A stretch of 64,000 bases of DNA from Hydractinia symbiolongicarpus (GCF_029227915.1 NC_079877.1:8804001-8868000); one strand, 5' to 3'. Counted from the stretch's first letter, positions 27,992 to 37,824 are shown. Made by a program: numbers and translations. Notes: a model not told the origin generated them from the sequence alone.

Positions 27992-28064
27992 GTTCTTTTT
28001 ATCTTGTCAATGTTTCGTTTCACGTCAGTAGCGTTCGCGGGACTGTCCGGGAACACAGATTTAC

Positions 28065-28137
28065 GCCCGGTTAGCTCAATCGGTAGAGCATCAGACTTTT
28101 AATCTGAGGGTCGCGGGTTCGAGTCCCTCATCGGGCG
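28065..28137 (+). tRNA. tRNA-Lys(TTT)
   Basis: Unit 22; G15 to A in the D-loop (still a purine). Confidence 0.92.
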
Positions 28138-28244
28138 TAACAATTATTTGGTACGATGGTGAACTAACTTTCACCACAATGTCTTGTCGAAAGAGGATGA
28201 ATAACGTAACATTTGCGGAGTGGCAAAGGCGAAGCAAACTTGAT

Positions 28245-28317
28245 GGGGAACTAGCTCAGATGGTAGAGCGCTCGCTTAGCATGCGAGAGGTACCGGGATG
28301 GATGCCTGGGTTCTCCA
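28245..28317 (+). tRNA. tRNA-Ala(AGC), T-arm variant
   Basis: Unit 22; C56 to G in the T-loop and C63 to T (G51:U63). The terminator here is TTTTT. Confidence 0.86.
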
Positions 28318-28385
28318 ATGCCTTTTTCATAGGCGTAAAATAAATGAAATTTGCGCAGAGCAATTTGCAGCAGCGTTCGTGTCAT

Positions 28386-28501
28386 GTCGGGATGGCCGAG
28401 CGGTCTAAGGCGCCAGACTCAAGACAAAATGTTCTTCCACTCATCGCGTGGAGAATTCTGGTCCTCGAATGAGGGCGTGGGTTCGAATCCCACTTCCGAC
28501 A
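28386..28501 (+). tRNA. tRNA-Leu(CAA), intron
   Basis: Unit 22; consensus. Confidence 0.96.
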
Positions 28502-28542
28502 ACTTTTCCCTGCCACACAAAATTTTAGGCCTAAAATGCAAG

Positions 28543-28636
28543 TCCACCGAGCCGGATTTGAACCAGCGACCTAAGGATGCCTGAGTGGTATAAGTTCGTC
28601 TACAGTCCTCCGCTCTACCAACTGAGCTATCGGTGG
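28543..28636 (-). tRNA. tRNA-Tyr(GTA), intron
   Basis: Unit 22; consensus. Confidence 0.95.
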
Positions 28637-28729
28637 ATGTAGCATCGTACAGTTCTTGTGCAGGACTATGCAGGTCATGTCACGTTTGTAGTATGACGTG
28701 GTTTTTAAAATGATGCGATAGCTCGCACG

Positions 28730-28801
28730 TAGCAGAGGGTGGTTTCGATCCACCGACCTCTGGGTTATGGGCCCAGCACGCTTCCTCTGCGCCACTCTGC
28801 T
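28730..28801 (-). tRNA. tRNA-iMet(CAT)
   Basis: Unit 23; consensus. Confidence 0.97.
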
Positions 28802-28889
28802 GAAGGTAGGTAAGCTGAAATGTGTCTGATGTAAGGTGTAGTTTAGTATTGCGAACAGCACTCGAACTATGACCTTTTTACCATTTCCA

Positions 28890-28962
28890 GGGGGATTAGC
28901 TCACATGGTAGAGCGCTCGCTTTGCATGCGAGAGGTACCGGGATCGATGCCCAGATCCTCCA
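28890..28962 (+). tRNA. tRNA-Ala(TGC)
   Basis: Unit 23; G64 to A, a C50:A64 T-stem mismatch. Confidence 0.91.
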
Positions 28963-29221
28963 AGACGATGTTTTTAATTTATTTATTTTTATACTAATTT
29001 CAGTAGTTGCCAATGGTCATAAGAGGATTTATGATGCTCCTAAGATTACCTGGTATTAATAATAATAATAATAATACTAAACCGCGCTGCATATGTCTAG
29101 AGCATTTCTTGCTGTTTAATTTCGCATTGACAGTATACACAGTTTCAGCTTTTAACATGATCGACCGTGTGGCATTCGGGCATTGACGCCATCGCGAACA
29201 TATTATTTAAATATGAACTCG

Positions 29222-29293
29222 TCCTCGGTAGTATAGTGGTAAGTATCCCCGCCTGTCACGCGGGAGACCGGGGTTCGATTCCCCGCCGGGGAG
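29222..29293 (+). tRNA. tRNA-Asp(GTC)
   Basis: Unit 23; consensus. Confidence 0.96.
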
Positions 29294-29366
29294 GTTCTTT
29301 TTATCTTGTCAATGTTTCGTTTCACGTCAATAGCGTTCGCGGGACTGTCCAGGAATACAGATTTAC

Positions 29367-29439
29367 GCCCGGTTAGCTCAGTCGGTAGAGCATCAGACTT
29401 TTAATCTGAGGGTCGCGGGTTCGAGTCCCTCATCGGGCG
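29367..29439 (+). tRNA. tRNA-Lys(TTT)
   Basis: Unit 23; consensus. Confidence 0.93.
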
Positions 29440-29546
29440 TAACAATTATTTGGTACGATGGTGAACTAACTTTCACCACAATGTCTTGTCGAAAGAGGAT
29501 GAATAACGTAACATTTGCGGAGTGGCAAAGGCGAAGCAAACTTGAT

Positions 29547-29619
29547 GGGGAACTAGCTCAGATGGTAGAGCGCTCGCTTAGCATGCGAGAGGTACCGGGA
29601 TCGATGCCCGGGTTCTCCA
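29547..29619 (+). tRNA. tRNA-Ala(AGC)
   Basis: Unit 23; consensus. Confidence 0.96.
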
Positions 29620-29687
29620 ATGCCTTTTCCATAGGCGTAAAATAAATGAAATTTGCGCAGAGCAATTTGCAGCAGCGTTCGTGTCAT

Positions 29688-29803
29688 GTCGGGATGGCCG
29701 AGCGGTCTAAGGCGCCAGACTCAAGACAAAATGTTCTTCCACTCATCGCGTGGAGAATTCTGGTCCTCGAATGAGGGCGTGGGTTCGAATCCCACTTCCG
29801 ACA
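29688..29803 (+). tRNA. tRNA-Leu(CAA), intron
   Basis: Unit 23; consensus. Confidence 0.96.
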
Positions 29804-29844
29804 ACTTTTCCCTGCCACACAAAATTTTAGGCCTAAAATGCAAG

Positions 29845-29938
29845 TCCACCGAGCCGGATTTGAACCAGCGACCTAAGGATGCCTGAGTGGTATAAGTTCG
29901 TCTACAGTCCTCCGCTCTACCAACTGAGCTATCGGTGG
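29845..29938 (-). tRNA. tRNA-Tyr(GTA), intron
   Basis: Unit 23; consensus. Confidence 0.95.
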
Positions 29939-30031
29939 ATGTAGCATCGTACAGTTCTTGTGCAGGACTATGCAGGTCATGTCACGTTTGTAGTATGACG
30001 TGGTTTTTAAAATGATGCGATAGCTCGCACG

Positions 30032-30103
30032 TAGCAGAGGGTGGTTTCGATCCACCGACCTCTGGGTTATGGGCCCAGCACGCTTCCTCTGCGCCACTCT
30101 GCT
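30032..30103 (-). tRNA. tRNA-iMet(CAT)
   Basis: Unit 24; consensus. Confidence 0.97.
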
Positions 30104-30191
30104 GAAGGTAGGTAAGCTGAAATGTGTCTGATGTAAGGTGTAGTTTAGTATTGCGAACAGCACTCGAACTATGACCTTTTTACCATTTCCA

Positions 30192-30264
30192 GGGGGATTA
30201 GCTCACATGGTAGAGCGCTCGCTTTGCATGCGAGAGGTACCGGGATCGATGCCCGGATCCTCCA
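30192..30264 (+). tRNA. tRNA-Ala(TGC)
   Basis: Unit 24; consensus. Confidence 0.95.
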
Positions 30265-30356
30265 AGACGATGTTTTTAATTTATTTATTTTTATACTAAT
30301 TTCAGTAGTTGCCAATGGTCATAAGAGGATTTATGATGCTCCTAAGATTACCTGGT

Positions 30357-30389
<33 letters not shown>

Positions 30390-30532
30390 AAACCGCGCTG
30401 CATATGTCTAGAGCATTTCTTGCTGTTTAATTTCGCATTGACAGTATACACAGTTTCAGCTTTTAACATGATCGACCGTGTGGCATTCGGGCATTGACGC
30501 CATCGCGAACATATTATTTAAATATGAACTCG

Positions 30533-30604
30533 TCCTCGGTAGTATAGTGGTAAGTATCCCCGCCTGTCACGCGGGAGACCGGGGTTCGATTCCCCGCCGG
30601 GGAG
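30533..30604 (+). tRNA. tRNA-Asp(GTC)
   Basis: Unit 24; consensus. Confidence 0.96.
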
Positions 30605-30677
30605 GTTCTTTTTATCTTGTCAATGTTTCGTTTCACGTCAGTAGCGTTCGCGGGACTGTCCGGGAATACAGATTTAC

Positions 30678-30750
30678 GCCCGGTTAGCTCAGTCGGTAGA
30701 GCATCAGACTTTTAATCTGAGGGTCGCGGGTTCGAGTCCCTCATCGGGCG
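30678..30750 (+). tRNA. tRNA-Lys(TTT)
   Basis: Unit 24; consensus. Confidence 0.93.
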
Positions 30751-30857
30751 TAACAATTATTTGGTACGATGGTGAACTAACTTTCACCACAATGTCTTGT
30801 CGAAAGAGGATGAATAACGTAACATTTGCGGAGTGGCAAAGGCGAAGCAAACTTGAT

Positions 30858-30930
30858 GGGGAACTAGCTCAGATGGTAGAGCGCTCGCTTAGCATGCGAG
30901 AGGTACCGGGATCGATGCCCGGGTTCTCCA
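30858..30930 (+). tRNA. tRNA-Ala(AGC)
   Basis: Unit 24; gene consensus. Confidence 0.96.
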
Positions 30931-30998
30931 ATGCCTTTTCCACAGGCGTAAAATAAATGAAATTTGCGCAGAGCAATTTGCAGCAGCGTTCGTGTCAT

Positions 30999-31114
30999 GT
31001 CGGGATGGCCGAGCGGTCTAAGGCGCCAGACTCAAGACAAAATGTTCTTCCACTCATCGCGTGGAGAATTCTGGTCCTCGAATGAGGGCGTGGGTTCGAA
31101 TCCCACTTCCGACA
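30999..31114 (+). tRNA. tRNA-Leu(CAA), intron
   Basis: Unit 24; consensus. Confidence 0.96.
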
Positions 31115-31155
31115 ACTTTTCCCTGCCACACAAAATTTTAGGCCTAAAATGCAAG

Positions 31156-31249
31156 TCCACCGAGCCGGATTTGAACCAGCGACCTAAGGATGCCTGAGTG
31201 GCATCAGTTCGTCTCCAGTCCTCCGCTCTACCAACTGAGCTATCGGTGG
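31156..31249 (-). tRNA. Tyr-type tRNA with anticodon GGA (Ser codons)
   Basis: Unit 24. The body, C1:G72, A73 and intron position are those of tRNA-Tyr, but T35 is G, so the anticodon is GGA, complementary to Ser UCC/UCU. It lacks the long variable arm SerRS needs, so Ser charging is unlikely. If TyrRS still charges it despite the lost U35, it would be a missense suppressor. The 21-nt intron also has two changes. Automated tools may label it Ser(GGA) or undetermined. Confidence 0.88.
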
Positions 31250-31342
31250 ATGTAGCATCGTACAGTTCTTGTGCAGGACTATGCAGGTCATGTCACGTTT
31301 GTAGTATGACGTGGTTTTTAAAATGATGCGATAGCTCGCACG

Positions 31343-31414
31343 TAGCAGAGGGTGGTTTCGATCCACCGACCTCTGGGTTATGGGCCCAGCACGCTTCCTC
31401 TGCGCCACTCTGCT
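31343..31414 (-). tRNA. tRNA-iMet(CAT)
   Basis: Unit 25; consensus. Confidence 0.97.
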
Positions 31415-31502
31415 GAAGGTAGGTAAGCTGAAATGTGTCTGATGTAAGGTGTAGTTTAGTATTGCGAACAGCACTCGAACTATGACCTTTTTACCATTTC
31501 CA

Positions 31503-31575
31503 GGGGGATTAGCTCACATGGTAGAGCGCTCGCTTTGCATGCGAGAGGTACCGGGATCGATGCCCGGATCCTCCA
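31503..31575 (+). tRNA. tRNA-Ala(TGC)
   Basis: Unit 25; consensus. Confidence 0.95.
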
Positions 31576-31837
31576 AGACGATGTTTTTAATTTATTTATT
31601 TTTATACTAATTTCAGTAGTTGCCAATGGTCATAAGAGGATTTATGATGCTCCTAAGATTACCTGGTATTAATAATAATAATAATAATAATACTAAACCG
31701 CGCTGCATATGTCTAGAGCATTTCTTGCTGTTTAATTTCGCATTGACAGTATACACAGTTTCAGCTTTTAACATGATCGACCGTGTGGCATTCGGGCATT
31801 GACGCCATCGCGAACATATTATTTAAATATGAACTCG

Positions 31838-31909
31838 TCCTCGGTAGTATAGTGGTAAGTATCCCCGCCTGTCACGCGGGAGACCGGGGTTCGATTCCCC
31901 GCCGGGGAG
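31838..31909 (+). tRNA. tRNA-Asp(GTC)
   Basis: Unit 25; consensus. Confidence 0.96.
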
Positions 31910-31982
31910 GTTCTTTTTATCTTGTCAATGTTTCGTTTCACGTCAGTAGCGTTCGCGGGACTGTCCGGGAATACAGATTTAC

Positions 31983-32055
31983 GCCCGGTTAGCTCAGTCG
32001 GTAGAGCATCAGACTTTTAATCTGAGGGTCGCGGGTTCGAGTCCCTCATCGGGCG
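31983..32055 (+). tRNA. tRNA-Lys(TTT)
   Basis: Unit 25; consensus. Confidence 0.93.
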
Positions 32056-32162
32056 TAACAATTATTTGGTACGATGGTGAACTAACTTTCACCACAATGT
32101 CTTGTCGAAAGAGGATGAATAACGTAACATTTGCGGAGTGGCAAAGGCGAAGCAAACTTGAT

Positions 32163-32235
32163 GGGGAACTAGCTCAGATGGTAGAGCGCTCGCTTAGCAT
32201 GCGAGAGGTACCGGGATCGATGCCCGGGTTCTCCA
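32163..32235 (+). tRNA. tRNA-Ala(AGC)
   Basis: Unit 25; consensus. Confidence 0.96.
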
Positions 32236-32303
32236 ATGCCTTTTCCATAGGCGTAAAATAAATGAAATTTGCGCAGAGCAATTTGCAGCAGCGTTCGTGT
32301 CAT

Positions 32304-32419
32304 GTCGGGATGGCCGAGCGGTCTAAGGCGCCAGACTCAAGACAAAATGTTCTTCCACTCATCGCGTGGAGAATTCTGGTCCTCGAATGAGGGCGTGGGT
32401 TCGAATCCCACTTCAGACA
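32304..32419 (+). tRNA. tRNA-Leu(CAA), acceptor variant
   Basis: Unit 25; C69 to A, a G4:A69 mismatch, shared with unit 27. Confidence 0.92.
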
Positions 32420-32460
32420 ACTTTTCCCTGCCACACAAAATTTTAGGCCTAAAATGCAAG

Positions 32461-32554
32461 TCCACCGAGCCGGATTTGAACCAGCGACCTAAGGATGCCT
32501 GAGTGGTATAAGTTCGTCTACAGTCCTCCGCTCTACCAACTGAGCTATCGGTGG
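32461..32554 (-). tRNA. tRNA-Tyr(GTA), intron
   Basis: Unit 25; consensus. Confidence 0.95.
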
Positions 32555-32647
32555 ATGTAGCATCGTACAGTTCTTGTGCAGGACTATGCAGGTCATGTCA
32601 CGTTTGTAGTATGACGTGGTTTTTAAAATGATGCGATAGCTCGCACG

Positions 32648-32719
32648 TAGCAGAGGGTGGTTTCGATCCACCGACCTCTGGGTTATGGGCCCAGCACGCT
32701 TCCTCTGCGCCACTCTGCT
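32648..32719 (-). tRNA. tRNA-iMet(CAT)
   Basis: Unit 26; consensus. Its divergent partner Ala-TGC is deleted. Confidence 0.97.
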
Positions 32720-32772
32720 GAAGGTAGGTAAGCTGCAATGTGTCTGATGTAAGGTGTAGTTTAGTATTGCGA

Positions 32773-32783
32773 ACAGCGAATTT
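32773..32783. other. Deletion junction: Ala-TGC gene missing
   Basis: GCGAACAGC joins directly to G plus AATTTATTT. Compared with other units, 116 bp holding the 5' flank, all of Ala-TGC and its first terminator are replaced by one G. Confidence 0.93.
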
Positions 32784-32857
32784 ATTTATTTTTATACTAA
32801 TTTCAGTAGTTGCCAATGGTCATAAGAGGATTTATGATGCTCCTAAGATTACCTGGT

Positions 32858-32890
<33 letters not shown>

Positions 32891-33033
32891 AAACCGCGCT
32901 GCATATGTCTAGAGCATTTCTTGCTGTTTAATTTCGCATTGACAGTATACACAGTTTCAGCTTTTAACATGATCGACCGTGTGGCATTCGGGCATTGACG
33001 CCATCGCGAACATATTATTTAAATATGAACTCG

Positions 33034-33105
33034 TCCTCGGTAGTATAGTGGTAAGTATCCCCGCCTGTCACGCGGGAGACCGGGGTTCGATTCCCCGCCG
33101 GGGAG
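33034..33105 (+). tRNA. tRNA-Asp(GTC)
   Basis: Unit 26; consensus. Confidence 0.96.
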
Positions 33106-33178
33106 GTTCTTTTTATCTTGTCAATGTTTCGTTTCACGTCAGTAGCGTTCGCGGGACTGTCCGGGAATACAGATTTAC

Positions 33179-33251
33179 GCCCGGTTAGCTCAGTCGGTAG
33201 AGCATCAGACTTTTAATCTGAGGGTCGCGGGTTCGAGTCCCTCATCGGGCG
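33179..33251 (+). tRNA. tRNA-Lys(TTT)
   Basis: Unit 26; consensus. Confidence 0.93.
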
Positions 33252-33358
33252 TAACAATTATTTGGTACGATGGTGAACTAACTTTCACCACAATGTCTTG
33301 TCGAAAGAGGATGAATAACGTAACATTTGCGGAGTGGCAAAGGCGAAGCAAACTTGAT

Positions 33359-33431
33359 GGGGAACTAGCTCAGATGGTAGAGCGCTCGCTTAGCATGCGA
33401 GAGGTACCGGGATCGATGCCCGGGTTCTCCA
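33359..33431 (+). tRNA. tRNA-Ala(AGC)
   Basis: Unit 26; consensus. Confidence 0.96.
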
Positions 33432-33499
33432 ATGCCTTTTCCACAGGCGTAAAATAAATGAAATTTGCGCAGAGCAATTTGCAGCAGCGTTCGTGTCAT

Positions 33500-33615
33500 G
33501 TCGGGATGGCCGAGCGGTCTAAGGCGCCAGACTCAAGACAAAATGTTCTTCCACTCATCGCGTGGAGAATTCTGGTCCTCGAATGAGGGCGTGGGTTCGA
33601 ATCCCACTTCCGACA
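33500..33615 (+). tRNA. tRNA-Leu(CAA), intron
   Basis: Unit 26; consensus. Confidence 0.96.
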
Positions 33616-33656
33616 ACTTTTCCCTGCCACACAAAATTTTAGGCCTAAAATGCAAG

Positions 33657-33750
33657 TCCACCGAGCCGGATTTGAACCAGCGACCTAAGGATGCCTGAGT
33701 GGCATAAGTTCGTCTACAGTCCTCCGCTCTACCAACTGAGCTATCGGTGG
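33657..33750 (-). tRNA. tRNA-Tyr(GTA), intron
   Basis: Unit 26; intron shares one change with unit 24, but the anticodon is the normal GTA. Confidence 0.95.
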
Positions 33751-33843
33751 ATGTAGCATCGTACAGTTCTTGTGCAGGACTATGCAGGTCATGTCACGTT
33801 TGTAGTATGACGTGGTTTTTAAAATGATGCGATAGCTCGCACG

Positions 33844-33915
33844 TAGCAGAGGGTGGTTTCGATCCACCGACCTCTGGGTTATGGGCCCAGCACGCTTCCT
33901 CTGCGCCACTCTGCT
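33844..33915 (-). tRNA. tRNA-iMet(CAT)
   Basis: Unit 27; consensus. Confidence 0.97.
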
Positions 33916-34003
33916 GAAGGTAGGTAAGCTGAAATGTGTCTGATGTAAGGTGTAGTTTAGTATTGCGAACAGCACTCGAACTATGACCTTTTTACCATTT
34001 CCA

Positions 34004-34076
34004 GGGGGATTAGCTCACATGGTAGAGCGCTCGCTTTGCATGCGAGAGGTACCGGGATCGATGCCCGGATCCTCCA
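34004..34076 (+). tRNA. tRNA-Ala(TGC)
   Basis: Unit 27; consensus. Confidence 0.95.
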
Positions 34077-34338
34077 AGACGATGTTTTTAATTTATTTAT
34101 TTTTATACTAATTTCAGTAGTTGCCAATGGTCATAAGAGGATTTATGATGCTCCTAAGATTACCTGGTATTAATAATAATAATAATAATAATACTAAACC
34201 GCGCTGCATATGTCTAGAGCATTTCTTGCTGTTTAATTTCGCATTGACAGTATACACAGTTTCAGCTTTTAACATGATCGACCGTGTGGCATTCGGGCAT
34301 TGACGCCATCGCGAACATATTATTTAAATATGAACTCG

Positions 34339-34410
34339 TCCTCGGTAGTATAGTGGTAAGTATCCCCGCCTGTCACGCGGGAGACCGGGGTTCGATTCCC
34401 CGCCGGGGAG
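34339..34410 (+). tRNA. tRNA-Asp(GTC)
   Basis: Unit 27; consensus. Confidence 0.96.
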
Positions 34411-34483
34411 GTTCTTTTTATCTTGTCAATGTTTCGTTTCACGTCAGTAGCGTTCGCGGGACTGTCCGGGAATACAGATTTAC

Positions 34484-34556
34484 GCCCGGTTAGCTCAGTC
34501 GGTAGAGCATCAGACTTTTAATCTGAGGGTCGCGGGTTCGAGTCCCTCATCGGGCG
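34484..34556 (+). tRNA. tRNA-Lys(TTT)
   Basis: Unit 27; consensus. Confidence 0.93.
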
Positions 34557-34663
34557 TAACAATTATTTGGTACGATGGTGAACTAACTTTCACCACAATG
34601 TCTTGTCGAAAGAGGATGAATAACGTAACATTTGCGGAGTGGCAAAGGCGAAGCAAACTTGAT

Positions 34664-34736
34664 GGGGAACTAGCTCAGATGGTAGAGCGCTCGCTTAGCA
34701 TGCGAGAGGTACCGGGATCGATGCCCGGGTTCTCCA
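34664..34736 (+). tRNA. tRNA-Ala(AGC)
   Basis: Unit 27; consensus. Confidence 0.96.
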
Positions 34737-34804
34737 ATGCCTTTTCCATAGGCGTAAAATAAATGAAATTTGCGCAGAGCAATTTGCAGCAGCGTTCGTG
34801 TCAT

Positions 34805-34920
34805 GTCGGGATGGCCGAGCGGTCTAAGGCGCCAGACTCAAGACAAAATGTTCTTCCACTCATCGCGTGGAGAATTCTGGTCCTCGAATGAGGGCGTGGG
34901 TTCGAATCCCACTTCAGACA
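34805..34920 (+). tRNA. tRNA-Leu(CAA), acceptor variant
   Basis: Unit 27; G4:A69 mismatch as in unit 25. Confidence 0.92.
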
Positions 34921-34961
34921 ACTTTTCCCTGCCACACAAAATTTTAGGCCTAAAATGCAAG

Positions 34962-35055
34962 TCCACCGAGCCGGATTTGAACCAGCGACCTAAGGATGCC
35001 TGAGTGGTATAAGTTCGTCTACAGTCCTCCGCTCTACCAACTGAGCTATCGGTGG
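34962..35055 (-). tRNA. tRNA-Tyr(GTA), intron
   Basis: Unit 27; consensus. Confidence 0.95.
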
Positions 35056-35148
35056 ATGTAGCATCGTACAGTTCTTGTGCAGGACTATGCAGGTCATGTC
35101 ACGTTTGTAGTATGACGTGGTTTTTAAAATGATGCGATAGCTCGCACG

Positions 35149-35220
35149 TAGCAGAGGGTGGTTTCGATCCACCGACCTCTGGGTTATGGGCCCAGCACGC
35201 TTCCTCTGCGCCACTCTGCT
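35149..35220 (-). tRNA. tRNA-iMet(CAT)
   Basis: Unit 28; consensus. Confidence 0.97.
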
Positions 35221-35308
35221 GAAGGTAGGTAAGCTGCAATGTGTCTGATGTAAGGTGTAGTTTAGTATTGCGAACAGCACTCGAACTATGACCTTTTTAC
35301 CTTTTCCA

Positions 35309-35381
35309 GGGGGATTAGCTCACATGGTAGAGCGCTCGCTTTGCATGCGAGAGGTACCGGGATCGATGCCCGGATCCTCCA
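35309..35381 (+). tRNA. tRNA-Ala(TGC)
   Basis: Unit 28; consensus. Confidence 0.95.
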
Positions 35382-35640
35382 AGACGATGTTTTTAATTTA
35401 TTTATTTTTATACTAATTTCAGTAGTTGCCAATGGTCATAAGAGGATTTATGATGCTCCTAAGATTACCTGGTATTAATAATAATAATAATAATACTAAA
35501 CCGCGCTGCATATGTCTAGAGCATTTCTTGCTGTTTAATTTCGCATTGACAGTATACACAGTTTCAGCTTTTAACATGATCGACCGTGTGGCATTCGGGC
35601 ATTGACGCCATCGCGAACATATTATTTAAATATGAACTCG

Positions 35641-35712
35641 TCCTCGGTAGTATAGTGGTAAGTATCCCCGCCTGTCACGCGGGAGACCGGGGTTCGATTC
35701 CCCGCCGGGGAG
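35641..35712 (+). tRNA. tRNA-Asp(GTC)
   Basis: Unit 28; consensus. Confidence 0.96.
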
Positions 35713-35785
35713 GTTCTTTTTATCTTGTCAATGTTTCGTTTCACGTCAGTAGCGTTCGCGGGACTGTCCGGGAATACAGATTTAC

Positions 35786-35858
35786 GCCCGGTTAGCTCAG
35801 TCGGTAGAGCATCAGACTTTTAATCTGAGGGTCGCGGGTTCGAGTCCCTCATCGGGCG
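35786..35858 (+). tRNA. tRNA-Lys(TTT)
   Basis: Unit 28; consensus. Confidence 0.93.
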
Positions 35859-35965
35859 TAACAATTATTTGGTACGATGGTGAACTAACTTTCACCACAA
35901 TGTCTTGTCGAAAGAGGATGAATAACGTAACATTTGCGGAGTGGCAAAGGCGAAGCAAACTTGAT

Positions 35966-36038
35966 GGGGAACTAGCTCAGATGGTAGAGCGCTCGCTTAG
36001 CATGCGAGAGGTACCGGGATCGATGCCCGGGTTCTCCA
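35966..36038 (+). tRNA. tRNA-Ala(AGC)
   Basis: Unit 28; consensus. Confidence 0.96.
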
Positions 36039-36106
36039 ATGCCTTTTCCATAGGCGTAAAATAAATGAAATTTGCGCAGAGCAATTTGCAGCAGCGTTCG
36101 TGTCAT

Positions 36107-36222
36107 GTCGGGATGGCCGAGCGGTCTAAGGCGCCAGACTCAAGACAAAATGTTCTTCCACTCATCGCGTGGAGAATTCTGGGCCTCGAATGAGGGCGTG
36201 GGTTCGAATCCCACTTCCGACA
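36107..36222 (+). tRNA. tRNA-Leu(CAA), intron
   Basis: Unit 28; T44 to G at the start of the variable arm. Confidence 0.94.
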
Positions 36223-36263
36223 ACTTTTCCCTGCCACACAAAATTTTAGGCCTAAAATGCAAG

Positions 36264-36357
36264 TCCACCGAGCCGGATTTGAACCAGCGACCTAAGGATG
36301 CCTGAGTGGTATAAGTTCGTCTACAGTCCTCCGCTCTACCAACTGAGCTATCGGTGG
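36264..36357 (-). tRNA. tRNA-Tyr(GTA), intron
   Basis: Unit 28; consensus. Confidence 0.95.
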
Positions 36358-36450
36358 ATGTAGCATTGTACAGTTCTTGTGCAGGACTATGCAGGTCATG
36401 TCACGTTTGTAGTATGACGTGGTTTTTAAAGTGATGCGATAGCTCGCACG

Positions 36451-36522
36451 TAGCAGAGGGTGGTTTCGATCCACCAACCTCTGGGTTATGGGCCCAGCAC
36501 GCTTCCTCTGCGCCACTCTGCT
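36451..36522 (-). tRNA. tRNA-iMet(CAT)
   Basis: Unit 29; C48 to T in the variable loop (15:48 contact), shared with units 32 and 34. Confidence 0.94.
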
Positions 36523-36610
36523 GAAGGTAGGTAAGCTGAAATGTGTCTGATGTAAGGTGTAGTTTAGTATTGCGAACAGCACTCGAACTATGACCTTTTT
36601 ACCATTTCCA

Positions 36611-36683
36611 GGGGGATTAGCTCACATGGTAGAGCGCTCGCTTTGCATGCGAGAGGTACCGGGATCGATGCCCGGATCCTCCA
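36611..36683 (+). tRNA. tRNA-Ala(TGC)
   Basis: Unit 29; consensus. Confidence 0.95.
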
Positions 36684-36942
36684 AGACGATGTTTTTAATT
36701 TATTTATTTTTATACTAATTTCAGTAGTTGCCAATGGTCATAAGAGGATTTATGATGCTCCTAAGATTACCTGGTATTAATAATAATAATAATAATACTA
36801 AACCGCGCTGCATATGTCTAGAGCATTTCTTGCTGTTTAATTTCGCATTGACAGTATACACAGTTTCAGCTTTTAACATGATCGACCGTGTGGCATTTGG
36901 GCATTGACGCCATCGCGAACATATTATTTAAATATGAACTCG

Positions 36943-37014
36943 TCCTCGGTAGTATAGTGGTAAGTATCCCCGCCTGTCACGCGGGAGACCGGGGTTCGAT
37001 TCCCCGCCGGGGAG
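36943..37014 (+). tRNA. tRNA-Asp(GTC)
   Basis: Unit 29; consensus; terminator is four Ts. Confidence 0.96.
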
Positions 37015-37087
37015 GTTCATTTTATCTTGTCAATGTTTCGTTTCACGTCAGTAGCGTTCGCGGGACTGTCCGGGAATACAGATTTAC

Positions 37088-37160
37088 GCCCGGTTAGCTC
37101 AGTCGGTAGAGCATCAGACTTTTAATCTGAGGGTCGCGGGTTCGAGTCCCTCATCGGGCG
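37088..37160 (+). tRNA. tRNA-Lys(TTT)
   Basis: Unit 29; consensus. Confidence 0.93.
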
Positions 37161-37267
37161 TAACAATTATTTGGTACGATGGTGAACTAACTTTCACCAC
37201 AATGTCTTGTCGAAAGAGGATGAATAACGTAACATTTGCGGAGTGGCAAAGGCGAAGCAAACTTGAT

Positions 37268-37340
37268 GGGGAACTAGCTCAGATGGTAGAGCGCTCGCTT
37301 AGCATGCGAGAGGTACCGGGATCGATGCCCGGGTTCTCCA
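37268..37340 (+). tRNA. tRNA-Ala(AGC)
   Basis: Unit 29; consensus. Confidence 0.96.
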
Positions 37341-37408
37341 ATGCCTTTTCCATAGGCGTAAAATAAATGAAATTTGCGCAGAGCAATTTGCAGCAGCGTT
37401 CGTGTCAT

Positions 37409-37524
37409 GTCGGGATGGCCGAGCGGTCTAAGGCGCCAGACTCAAGACAAAATGTTCTTCCACTCATCGCGTGGAGAATTCTGGTCCTCGAATGAGGGCG
37501 TGGGTTCGAATCCCACTTCCGACA
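37409..37524 (+). tRNA. tRNA-Leu(CAA), intron
   Basis: Unit 29; consensus. Confidence 0.96.
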
Positions 37525-37565
37525 ACTTTTCCCTGCCACACAAAATTTTAGGCCTAAAATGCAAG

Positions 37566-37659
37566 TCCACCGAGCCGGATTTGAACCAGCGACCTAAGGA
37601 TGCCTGAGTGGTATAAGTTCGTCTACAGTCCTCCGCTCTACCAACTGAGCTATCGGTGG
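37566..37659 (-). tRNA. tRNA-Tyr(GTA), intron
   Basis: Unit 29; consensus. Confidence 0.95.
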
Positions 37660-37752
37660 ATGTAGCATCGTACAGTTCTTGTGCAGGACTATGCAGGTCA
37701 TGTCACGTTTGTAGTATGACGTGGTTTTTAAAATGATGCGATAGCTCGCACG

Positions 37753-37824
37753 TAGCAGAGGGTGGTTTCGATCCACCGACCTCTGGGTTATGGGCCCAGC
37801 ACGCTTCCTCTGCGCCACTCTGCT
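37753..37824 (-). tRNA. tRNA-iMet(CAT)
   Basis: Unit 30; consensus. Confidence 0.97.

Larger units (their letters stand above)
29948..35064. repeat. Higher-order dimer repeat, units 24-25 / 26-27
   Basis: Units 24 and 26 share nine AAT copies, CCACAGG after Ala-AGC and GTGGCAT in the Tyr intron region. Units 25 and 27 share seven AAT copies and the Leu C69 to A change; the next unit starts (26 and 28) share AGCTGCAATG. The two-unit block was therefore copied as a block. A 116-bp deletion removes Ala-TGC from the second copy. Confidence 0.9.
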
